Below are positions 14,783 through 21,220 of a stretch of DNA of 26,721 bases, piece by piece (positions within the stretch are counted from its first letter, which is position 1; each line of letters opens with the position of its first letter). This DNA is from JABWBR01 sp036741235. GTDB lineage: Bacteria > Bacteroidota > Bacteroidia > Chitinophagales > Saprospiraceae. The translations under genes were made by a program, and so were the position numbers. Where the stretch lies: assembly GCA_036741235.1 (NCBI GenBank), contig DAINSQ010000056.1, positions 1 to 26,721 on the forward strand, written 5' to 3'. The notes below the pieces were generated by a model. The model searched no databases, was not told the origin of the DNA, and saw only the letters and a list, made by a program, of their open reading frames with translations.

Positions 14783-15412
14783 ATGAAAGCGCATTTTTCC
14801 AGGTTGCAAAAATTTTTGAGCGCAACCCTCATAGGCGGCGTAGTGGTCATTCTGCCCGCCTATATCTTCTTTTTGCTCATCAAGGTATTGTACAACTTCG
14901 TCATCAAGTTGGTCAATCCCATCAGCGGACTACTCGATTTCCCCGATCATATCCAGCGCTGGATCGCCGATCTGGTGGCGCTGGGCATTGTCATAGGTTT
15001 GTTTTTTGCTATCGGACTGGTGGTGCAAACCAATTTGGGCAAACGTCTTTTTGCTTTTGCCGAAGAAAATATGCTCAAGCAATTGCCCTTTTATTCGCTG
15101 GTGAGCGAAACGGTACAACAACTGATCGGCGCCAAACGCATGCCGTTTAGCAAGGTGGTGCTGGTAGACGTATATAGCAATCCTACGCGTATGACGGGTT
15201 TCGTGGTAGACGAACACCCTCCAACAGGCATGTTGACGGTGTTTGTACCTACAGCCCCCAACCCTACCAACGGCTTCATTTTTCACGTGCGGGAAGACCA
15301 GGTGGTATATCTCAATATCAAACCGGAAGATGCTATTCGCACGGTGATCGGCGTAGGGATTGGCTCTTCGGTACTTTTTGAAGATATGTACCGGCAGTCA
15401 AATAATGCTTGA
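14783..15412 (+). CDS. DUF502 family inner-membrane protein
   Basis: 209 residues. Two hydrophobic segments, about 15-40 (LIGGVVVILPAYIFFLLIKVLY) and 62-83 (LVALGIVIGLFFAIGLVV), are followed by a soluble C-terminal domain with the DUF502 signature ENMLKQLPFYSLVSETVQQL, FSKVVLVDVYSNPTRMTGFV and TVFVPTAPNPTNGFIFHV. The family is widespread and its function is not established. Orientation: two membrane segments with the large domain on one side. It follows the T9SS cargo gene by 48 nt and converges on dnaB; its TGA stop is embedded in a repeat-rich spacer. Confidence 0.92.
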   Translation: MKAHFSRLQKFLSATLIGGVVVILPAYIFFLLIKVLYNFVIKLVNPISGLLDFPDHIQRWIADLVALGIVIGLFFAIGLVVQTNLGKRLFAFAEENMLKQLPFYSLVSETVQQLIGAKRMPFSKVVLVDVYSNPTRMTGFVVDEHPPTGMLTVFVPTAPNPTNGFIFHVREDQVVYLNIKPEDAIRTVIGVGIGSSVLFEDMYRQSNNA

Positions 15413-15504
15413 TGTTTAATGCTTGACGCTTGATTATATGTAAAACGAATTGTTGCTATTAATTATTGATTTTCAGTGAATTAAACATTAAGCATTCAAC
15501 ATTA
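15404..15504. repeat. TTTAATGCTTGA-type words covering the convergent gene ends of DUF502 and dnaB
   Basis: The plus strand reads tgcttgatgtttaatgcttgacgcttga at 15406-15433, containing the DUF502 stop. On the minus strand the end of dnaB reads TTTTTAATGTTGAATGCTTAATGTTTAATT, containing the dnaB TAA stop (15502-15504). Both ends use the same words (TGTTTAAT, AATGCTT), so the two transcripts end in related repeats and the spacer is partly self-complementary. It may work as a two-way terminator. Confidence 0.6.
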
Positions 15505-18306
15505 AAAAGGAATATCTTCATCTTCGTTCATCCGGGATGGACGCGTGATAACGCCGGTGTAAGGCCCCTCGAAAGTATCGCCCGGCAGGTCGTCAAAATT
15601 GGGATCGTCGAGGTCGGAGAAGCGGGCGTATTCTTCGATGAAGCGCAAGCGCACGCTTTTGGCGGCGCCGTGGCGGTTTTTGGCTACGATAATTTCAGAG
15701 ACGCCTTTAAGCGAATGCCCTTCTTCGTCTTCCATTATCCCATAGTATTCTGGTCTATATATAAATGACACAATATCAGCATCTTGTTCAATTGAATTGT
15801 GAACTATTATGCCATTAGCCAGAAAATTGTGTGTGCCGTCAACCGTTGCATCATACACGTCCTCTTCGCCCAACGGTATAATACACTCAATTTGATCCCA
15901 GAAAATGTCTGATTCTGCCAATGTATCAAGAGATGGATTGTCGATATAATGATTTAGTCTTTTTAGCCGGGCTCTCGAAATATTATTTTTTAAAAATGCG
16001 CCGGAATAAGACAAGTCCATCAAATCATGCAATTTCCGCCAGCTCATACTTTTTGCCTTTACTGCAGGAGCTATTATATCATGCCAGGCTTCTTTCGGAA
16101 TTACATCATTATTGGTATTTTGTTGAATATTCTCAAGCGAAGCTATCAGTTCGGGAATAATAGCTCCTCGCTCGCCATAGCACCCAACCTGCTTGAGGAA
16201 GAGCAATTGGTTTTCTTTATCTTGAATTGATACATGGTAGCTATCCCGGTATTTGCCTTGTTTGACAGTTCGTAAAGTAGATAATATACCAAGCCTGTTC
16301 AGTAGATATTGTACCTGGCAGGCCAATTTATTACTGGATGTGGAATAATATATGGCGCCATGCGGTTTCCTGCCCGATAGTCGCTTCCAACTAATATTTC
16401 CGTCTGTAGCCCACAAATGGGACAAAAATAAACTTATGTGCTGGTTGTCACACTCGAACAACTTTTCCGGCAGACATTTGTCGAATGAGCGTACTCTTTG
16501 TAAACCCAGATCATCATACCATGCTGTAATTGGATGTTTTTTTCCATGCGTTAGCCGGTATGGCGATGGTAGATAAACGTGCCACCAGTTTTTTTGAGTT
16601 ACCCGTTTTGTAGCAATACCAAATAGGAATGATGCCGTTTTTTCAACTATATTAATATTTTCCAGGTCGGCGCTGGTATAATGATAGGGTTGCTTGGGCA
16701 ATATACAACCGTCTCCTATCAAATGGGCTAACAATATCAATTCTTCTTTTCGCAAAGGATTAGAAGGTTGCACAATGTCGATCTTTCTGGCAATAGCTAT
16801 ATGATCGCCAACGCAAAGTTGGTCAAGTGCTGTCCAACCTGATAACTTGTAGAAGGGGTGATTAGCGCTGGCTTTAATGCGGCGTCCTGATCGGGTGACC
16901 AATTCAAAAACAGGTTTTTTACCTGAATAAAATGCCTTGGTCATAGCATGGGCGCCCAATTTGAGGTCGTCATTCATTGATAGCGTTCGAAAGTGTAAGG
17001 GAGACTTCCGTTCAACTAGCGTTTTGATAGGTATGAGGGCGCCTGTAACTGCATCCTGGATCAGCGTATCACCGGTGAGGCAGCCTGATTCTCTCAAGTC
17101 AGACAACTGCGGCCTTTTGGTGCCGCCGCGCACTTCCACGGCGCGACTGAGCTGCGAGAGCGCGATGACGGGAACGTTGAGTTCTTTGGCCAGCCCTTTT
17201 AATGCGCGCGAAATAGCGCTCACTTCCTGTTCGCGGTTGCCGCGTTGATTATCCGAGCCGCCGCTCATCAATTGCAGGTAGTCGATGATAATCAATTGTA
17301 TATCGTGCTGGAGTTTCATGCGGCGGCACTTGGCGCGCAGCTCGAAAACGTTGATACCGGCGGTATCGTCAATAAAAATCGGGGCTTCGCCGATGCGGGT
17401 GATGGCGCTTTGCAATTGCTGCCACTCGTATTCTTCGAGCTGGGCGTTGCGCATTTTGCTGCCCGATATTTCGGCTTCCATCGATATGAGGCGCTGCGCC
17501 AATTGCAATCCCGACATTTCAAGCGAAAACAGCGCGACACCCTTGCCGAAGTCAACGGCGGCATTGCGCGCCATAGAGAGCACGAAGCTGGTTTTACCCA
17601 TGGCGGGTCGAGCGGCCACGATGATAAGGTCGGAAGATTGCCAGCCCGAGGTGAGCCGGTCGAGTTCGGTGAAACCGGTGGGAACGCCCGTCAGCCCGCT
17701 TTCCTTGTTTTTGAGTTCTTCCAACTGCTTGATGGCCTTGGTGGCCAGCGAGCTGATACTTTCGTAGCTGCGGCGCATGTTTTGTTGGGCAATAGAAAAG
17801 AGGCCCTGTTCGGCGTCGTCCAGCAATTGGAATACGTCGGTAGTATCTTCAAAAGAGTCGCGGATTATCTTGGTAGAAACGCTGATGAGTTCGCGCTGGA
17901 TGTGTTTTTGGGCGATAAGCCGCGCGTGGTATTCGATGTTGGCCGCCGACGCTACGCGGTTGGTGAGTTCGGCCAGGTAAGCTGGGCCGCCCACGGCCTC
18001 CAGGTCGCCCGATTTTTTGAGTTCTTCAGTGACGGTGAGCAGGTCGATGGGCTGCGAACGCTCAAACAAGCGCAACATGGCCTGAAAGATGTATTGGTGG
18101 GCGTCGAGGTAGAAACTCTCCGGCCTGATGATGTCCAATACTACCGACAAGGCGTCTTTGTCAATCATGAGAGCACCCAAAACCGCCTCTTCCAGAGGTA
18201 CGGCCTGCGGTTGTACCTTGCCGAATACATAATTCGACAGGTCTTCTACTCGTTGTTTGGCGCCTTTGGCACGAGTAGCAGAAAGTGGTTGCTTGGGCTC
18301 TGCCAT
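15502..18306 (-). CDS. dnaB: Replicative DNA helicase DnaB, interrupted by an intein
   Basis: 934 residues, of which 505 are DnaB. The N-extein (1-408) has the DnaB N-terminal domain (about 28-130, PLEEAVLGALMIDKDAL), the linker helix and the RecA-like ATPase with Walker A A232-RPAMGKTS (K238, T239), Walker B IIIDYLQLM (D342) and LSQLSRAVEVR. The C-extein (838-934) resumes with SIEQDADIVSFIYRPEYYG and ends in IARFS..DDP-like and MNEDEDIPF segments. After splicing the joint reads LRESG-SIEQDAD, which is the normal uninterrupted DnaB sequence. The mature hexamer unwinds the replication fork ahead of the polymerase. A TAGCTTTG -7-like word lies 20 nt before the start. Active DnaB depends on intein splicing. 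Confidence 0.97.
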   Translation of the reverse strand: MAEPKQPLSATRAKGAKQRVEDLSNYVFGKVQPQAVPLEEAVLGALMIDKDALSVVLDIIRPESFYLDAHQYIFQAMLRLFERSQPIDLLTVTEELKKSGDLEAVGGPAYLAELTNRVASAANIEYHARLIAQKHIQRELISVSTKIIRDSFEDTTDVFQLLDDAEQGLFSIAQQNMRRSYESISSLATKAIKQLEELKNKESGLTGVPTGFTELDRLTSGWQSSDLIIVAARPAMGKTSFVLSMARNAAVDFGKGVALFSLEMSGLQLAQRLISMEAEISGSKMRNAQLEEYEWQQLQSAITRIGEAPIFIDDTAGINVFELRAKCRRMKLQHDIQLIIIDYLQLMSGGSDNQRGNREQEVSAISRALKGLAKELNVPVIALSQLSRAVEVRGGTKRPQLSDLRESGCLTGDTLIQDAVTGALIPIKTLVERKSPLHFRTLSMNDDLKLGAHAMTKAFYSGKKPVFELVTRSGRRIKASANHPFYKLSGWTALDQLCVGDHIAIARKIDIVQPSNPLRKEELILLAHLIGDGCILPKQPYHYTSADLENINIVEKTASFLFGIATKRVTQKNWWHVYLPSPYRLTHGKKHPITAWYDDLGLQRVRSFDKCLPEKLFECDNQHISLFLSHLWATDGNISWKRLSGRKPHGAIYYSTSSNKLACQVQYLLNRLGILSTLRTVKQGKYRDSYHVSIQDKENQLLFLKQVGCYGERGAIIPELIASLENIQQNTNNDVIPKEAWHDIIAPAVKAKSMSWRKLHDLMDLSYSGAFLKNNISRARLKRLNHYIDNPSLDTLAESDIFWDQIECIIPLGEEDVYDATVDGTHNFLANGIIVHNSIEQDADIVSFIYRPEYYGIMEDEEGHSLKGVSEIIVAKNRHGAAKSVRLRFIEEYARFSDLDDPNFDDLPGDTFEGPYTGVITRPSRMNEDEDIPF
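15796..17082 (-). mobile_element. DnaB intein with LAGLIDADG (DOD) homing endonuclease
   Basis: 429 codons encoding residues 409-837 of the DnaB precursor. Block A starts C409-L-T-G-D-T, block B is ASANHPF (H483; the usual Thr is Ser), block F is VYDATVDGTHNFLANG and block G ends IIVH836-N837 with Ser838 as +1 residue, so all splicing residues are present. Two LAGLIDADG helices are visible inside, LAHLIGDG (D532) and SHLWATDG (D635), both with the catalytic Asp. The insertion point RESG/SIEQDAD is the one used by the Synechocystis and Rhodothermus DnaB inteins. Base composition is unlike the host gene: hand counts of two 60-nt lines inside (15901 and 16621) give 33 and 35 percent GC, against 57 percent for one line (17581) in the extein, consistent with lateral entry. 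Confidence 0.96.
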
Positions 18307-18325
18307 GATCGATTATTAATGCCTA

Positions 18326-18333
18326 CAAAGCTA
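18326..18333 (-). promoter_or_regulatory. Candidate -7 element for dnaB
   Basis: On the minus strand TAGCTTTG is an exact match to the Bacteroidota -7 consensus TAnnTTTG, 19 nt before the dnaB ATG. No convincing TTTG -33 element is present at the usual distance, so the call is tentative. Confidence 0.35.
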
Positions 18334-18361
18334 CTAATTTCTTTCTGATCGTTTATGTGTT

Positions 18362-18416
18362 TATTGTTTATGGGTTTATGGGTTTATAGTACACTCTTAT
18401 TCATAAACCTATAAAC
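18362..18416. repeat. Octamer repeat (CCCATAAA family) forming a hairpin between dnaB and the thiolase gene
   Basis: tttatgggtttatgggtttatag repeats with a period of 8. gtttatgggtttat (18374-18387) can pair with ataaacctataaac (18403-18416) over 14 positions with one G-T wobble and a 15-nt loop. The octamer also occurs at 4014-4030. It may terminate the thiolase transcript. Confidence 0.55.
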
Positions 18417-18440
18417 TATTAAACTTATAAACAAACCCAC

Positions 18441-18475
18441 AACCTACAACCTACAACCTACAACCTACAACCTAC
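18441..18475 (-). repeat. Five GTAGGTT heptamers at the end of the thiolase gene
   Basis: Five perfect tandem copies of aacctac (GTAGGTT on the thiolase sense strand). The thiolase TAG stop (18472-18474) is formed by the first heptamer, so the array reaches into the gene end. The same heptamer follows the HtrA gene at 26667-26719 and, in decayed form, the cytochrome gene at 4083-4128. Confidence 0.9.
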
Positions 18476-19686
18476 CTCCCCAATACCGCTGCATACCCCT
18501 GCCCCACGCCGATACACATAGTCACCAGTGCATAGTGCAAATTGCGTTGTTCCATCTCTCTGGCGGCGGTGAGCAGCAACCGGGCGCCGCTCATACCCAG
18601 GGGGTGGCCCAGTGCGATAGCGCCGCCGTTGGGATTGATGCGAGGATCGTCGTCGGGCAGGCCCCAGGAGCGGGTGCAGGCCAGTACCTGGGCGGCAAAA
18701 GCCTCATTGAGTTCGATGAGGTCGAGTTGATCGAAGGTTATGCCGGCTTTGGCCAGGGCCCTACGGGAAGCTTCTACAGGGCCGATGCCCATGATGCGGG
18801 GCTCAACGCCGACTACTGCAGAGGAGATGATGCGGGCCAGGGGCGTCAGTCCATGACGCGTTACTGCCGTTTCAGAAGCCAGGATTAAGGCGGCGGCGCC
18901 GTCGTTGATGCCCGAGGCGTTGCCGGCTGTTACCGTACCGCCGTCGCGAAAAGCGGGTTTGAGCCTGGACAGCGCTTCGAGCGTGGTATCTGGTTTTATG
19001 AATTCGTCGTGGGAGATTTCAAGTGGCGGCTTTTTGCCCTGAGGTACCGCCACGGGAATTATTTCGAGGGACAGCCGACCGCTTTGCCGGGCCTGGGCCG
19101 CCTTTTGTTGCGACCACACCGCGAATTTGTCTTGGTCTTCGCGGTTAATATGGTATATATCCGCCAGGTTTTCAGCCGTTTGCCCCATGCTATCAACGCC
19201 ATAGGCGGCCTTCATAGCAGGATTGACAAAACGCCAACCGAAACTGGTATCGAACATTTCGGCATCGCTGCCAAAAGGGGCGGATGTCGTGGATATCACC
19301 CAGTGGCCGCGGGTCATGTGTTCTACGCCGCCTGCTACGTACAAGTGCCCATCGCCTGCAATAACGGCCCGGTGTGCATTGATAGCCGCCGCCAGGCCAG
19401 AAGCGCACAGGCGGTTTACGGTTTCCCCCGGTACGCTGAAGGGCAACCCCGCCAGTAATGACGCCATGCGGGCCACGTTGCGATTATCTTCGCCGGCCTG
19501 GTTAGCGCAGCCCAACAGCACATCATCATATGCCGCTGGGTCGATTTCCGGATGCCGGGCAACAAGACTGCGAATGACGTGGGCCGCCAGATCGTCGGCG
19601 CGCACCTGCGACAAGCCGCCGGCCAGACGGCCTATGGGCGTGCGAACCCCATCTATGATGTAACTGAATTTGAACATATACGTCAT
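18472..19686 (-). CDS. Thiolase (acetyl-CoA acetyltransferase / 3-oxoadipyl-CoA thiolase type)
   Basis: 404 residues, normal thiolase length. Catalytic residues: nucleophile C94 in VNRLCASGL, the NEAFAAQ block, H361 in NGGAIALGHPLGMSG and C391 in MCIGVGQG. The N-terminal block GCANQAGEDNRNVARMASLLAGLP resembles 3-oxoadipyl-CoA thiolases (PcaF/PaaJ) more than plain biosynthetic thiolases, but substrate specificity cannot be settled from motifs. It catalyses CoA-dependent cleavage or condensation of 3-oxoacyl-CoA in the cytoplasm. MTYMFKF gives two possible starts (M1 or M4, 9 nt apart). No other degradation gene is adjacent. The stop codon lies in a heptamer array, so the last residues (VLGR) may have been shaped by its insertion. 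Confidence 0.92.
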   Translation of the reverse strand: MTYMFKFSYIIDGVRTPIGRLAGGLSQVRADDLAAHVIRSLVARHPEIDPAAYDDVLLGCANQAGEDNRNVARMASLLAGLPFSVPGETVNRLCASGLAAAINAHRAVIAGDGHLYVAGGVEHMTRGHWVISTTSAPFGSDAEMFDTSFGWRFVNPAMKAAYGVDSMGQTAENLADIYHINREDQDKFAVWSQQKAAQARQSGRLSLEIIPVAVPQGKKPPLEISHDEFIKPDTTLEALSRLKPAFRDGGTVTAGNASGINDGAAALILASETAVTRHGLTPLARIISSAVVGVEPRIMGIGPVEASRRALAKAGITFDQLDLIELNEAFAAQVLACTRSWGLPDDDPRINPNGGAIALGHPLGMSGARLLLTAAREMEQRNLHYALVTMCIGVGQGYAAVLGR

Positions 19687-19743
19687 AATGATGAACCGGC
19701 AAAATAAAACGCTTTTGCGATAGGCTATGCACTGTCAAGCGCT

Positions 19744-19751
19744 TAATTTTG
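19744..19751 (+). promoter_or_regulatory. Candidate -7 element for the helical lipoprotein gene
   Basis: TAATTTTG matches TAnnTTTG exactly and lies 36 nt before the ATG at 19788. The nearest TTTG (19714-19717) is 26 nt upstream, longer than usual, so support is limited to the -7 element. Confidence 0.35.
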
Positions 19752-19787
19752 CATCGCAATTTGTTCCGTTTATCTAAAATACAAAAC

Positions 19788-20282
19788 ATGAAAATATCAA
19801 CCCTCTTTTTCGCTGCCTCACTGTGTCTGGCTTTGCAGGCCTGTGGCGGATCGCGCGAGGAAAAAACACAGGACGCTCCCCCTGCAACCAACGGCCCGTA
19901 TACCCAGGAACAACTCCAATTGCAGGATAGTTTGTGGACGGATATCATGGCCGTGCACGATAGCGTTATGCCCAAAACCAGCGATATTACCAAGCTCTCA
20001 CAGCGCTTCAAGCAGGAACTCAAGGAAAATAAAAAACTGGATAACGCTACGAAAAGCCAGTTGATCACCGTACTGGAATTCCTTGAACAATCAGACGCCA
20101 GTATGTTCGACTGGATGAATAATTTAAAGCAAATCCATAAATTGCGCGAAGTCAATATGCCCCACAATGAAATTGTGACGTATCTGCTTCAGGAAAAAAC
20201 GGCCATTGTCAAGGTGCGCGACGCTATGCTTACCAGCCTGGAAGCGGGCAATCAGCTGGTGGAGCAGCATAATATGAAATGA
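19788..20282 (+). CDS. Helical lipoprotein of unknown function
   Basis: 164 residues from the ATG at 19788, which places a lipoprotein signal (MKISTLFFAASLCLALQAC, Cys19) at the start; an upstream in-frame TTG at 19749 would bury it and is rejected. After a short Pro/Asn linker the mature protein is nearly all helical and polar: QLQLQDSLWTDIMAVHDSVM, LSQRFKQELKENKKL, FLEQSDASMFDWMNN, then LLQEKTAIVKVRDAMLTSLEAGN. Comparable small lipoproteins with a DSLW..IM.VHD.VMP..SDI block and a W-M-N segment are common in Bacteroidota, sometimes labelled as viral A-type inclusion-like; no function is known. The 50-nt gap to the next plus-strand gene allows cotranscription. Confidence 0.8.
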   Translation: MKISTLFFAASLCLALQACGGSREEKTQDAPPATNGPYTQEQLQLQDSLWTDIMAVHDSVMPKTSDITKLSQRFKQELKENKKLDNATKSQLITVLEFLEQSDASMFDWMNNLKQIHKLREVNMPHNEIVTYLLQEKTAIVKVRDAMLTSLEAGNQLVEQHNMK

Positions 20283-20332
20283 TAATGATTTGCTAATCCC
20301 GAATAACATTCGAGGCCAATACAATACCAAAT

Positions 20333-21043
20333 ATGGCGCCTCCCCTTTGGAAAAAATGGTTGAGTTATCTCTGGGAATTGCACGTCGAAAGCGCTTCGAG
20401 CGAACTCAATCCGCACCTGTACGTCAGTCTGAAAAACGGTCGTTACCAGCTCAGCACCGCCAATGCTGTGTATTCGTATGCTGATTTATACGACAACTTT
20501 GTCAAGGCATTTCAGGCCGTGCCGCTGGATGAATTACCCGGCGATGAAGCGTTGATCCTGGGTTTGGGACTCGGTAGTATTCCCGTTATTCTGGAGAAAA
20601 AAATGGGCCGCCGCTATTATTATACCGCCATAGAAGCCGACGAAGCGGTAATCGACCTGGCCAGCCGTTATGCGCTGCCCGACCTGCAATCGAATATTCA
20701 ACTGATTTGCGCTGATGCCTACGCATATGTGATGCAGAGCAACCCCGAAGAAATGACCTACGACCTGATCTGCATGGATATTTTTGAAGACGATAAGGTT
20801 CCCGAACTATTTGAAACCCCCGAATTGCTATCACAACTCGGCGCCTTGTTGTCGCCCGGCGGCTTGCTCCTTTACAACCGGCTTGCCCTTTCAGCTGCCG
20901 ATATTCAACTCACCCGCGATTTTTATTACAATACTTTTGTCAAGGTTTTTCCCGAAGGCGCCTATCTGGATGTCGACGGCAACTGGATACTGCTGAATGA
21001 CCGGCAATGGCTTCAGCACAAAAAAAGAAGAGCGGACAGGTGA
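20333..21043 (+). CDS. Spermidine-synthase-like SAM-dependent methyltransferase fold protein
   Basis: 236 residues. A Rossmann-like methyltransferase core is visible: motif I ALILGLGLGSIPVIL (about 73-87), the acidic ribose-binding end YTAIEADEAVIDLA, a DAYAYVM segment and YDLICMDIFEDDKVP, followed by LSPGGLLLYNRL. The arrangement fits the polyamine aminopropyltransferase/spermidine synthase superfamily, but the N-terminal tetramerisation strands and the full G-G-G-D/E-G motif are not evident, so true spermidine synthesis is unproven. An N-terminal SSELNPHLYVSLKNGRYQL strand resembles the substrate-facing part. Cytoplasmic. The TGA stop lies inside a hairpin arm. Confidence 0.78.
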   Translation: MAPPLWKKWLSYLWELHVESASSELNPHLYVSLKNGRYQLSTANAVYSYADLYDNFVKAFQAVPLDELPGDEALILGLGLGSIPVILEKKMGRRYYYTAIEADEAVIDLASRYALPDLQSNIQLICADAYAYVMQSNPEEMTYDLICMDIFEDDKVPELFETPELLSQLGALLSPGGLLLYNRLALSAADIQLTRDFYYNTFVKVFPEGAYLDVDGNWILLNDRQWLQHKKRRADR

Positions 21044-21061
21044 CATTGGCCACCTGCCCGC
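21032..21061 (+). terminator. Hairpin containing the stop codon of the spermidine-synthase-like gene
   Basis: gcggacaggtg (21032-21042) pairs with cacctgcccgc (21051-21061) at 10 of 11 positions. The TGA stop spans the end of the left arm and the first loop base. No T-run follows, so it may act as a 3' stabiliser rather than a classic intrinsic terminator. The rest of the spacer to 21220 shows no gene. Confidence 0.5.
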
Positions 21062-21220
21062 CCTCGGTATATAACAGGAAAGTTATTGCCAGAAAGCCGG
21101 TCCGATACGACATTACTACCGGAAGTTATTCCTTATACCGGAATAGCAGCTGTTAAGCAATAGTACAAAAGTAGTGGCCGCCGCTTTTCCGGAACGTCCT
21201 GGCAAAGACATTTCCAGCAG

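Noticed and set aside
17245..18348. Long open frame (about 367 codons) on the plus strand
   Set aside because: It lies antisense to the dnaB N-extein, which has clear Walker motifs; its own translation shows no domain and only the composition expected opposite a codon-biased gene.
18441..18475. Heptamer arrays as CRISPR or telomere sequence
   Set aside because: There are no spacers between copies, and the repeat is within a chromosome next to housekeeping genes; bacterial linear ends do not carry such repeats.
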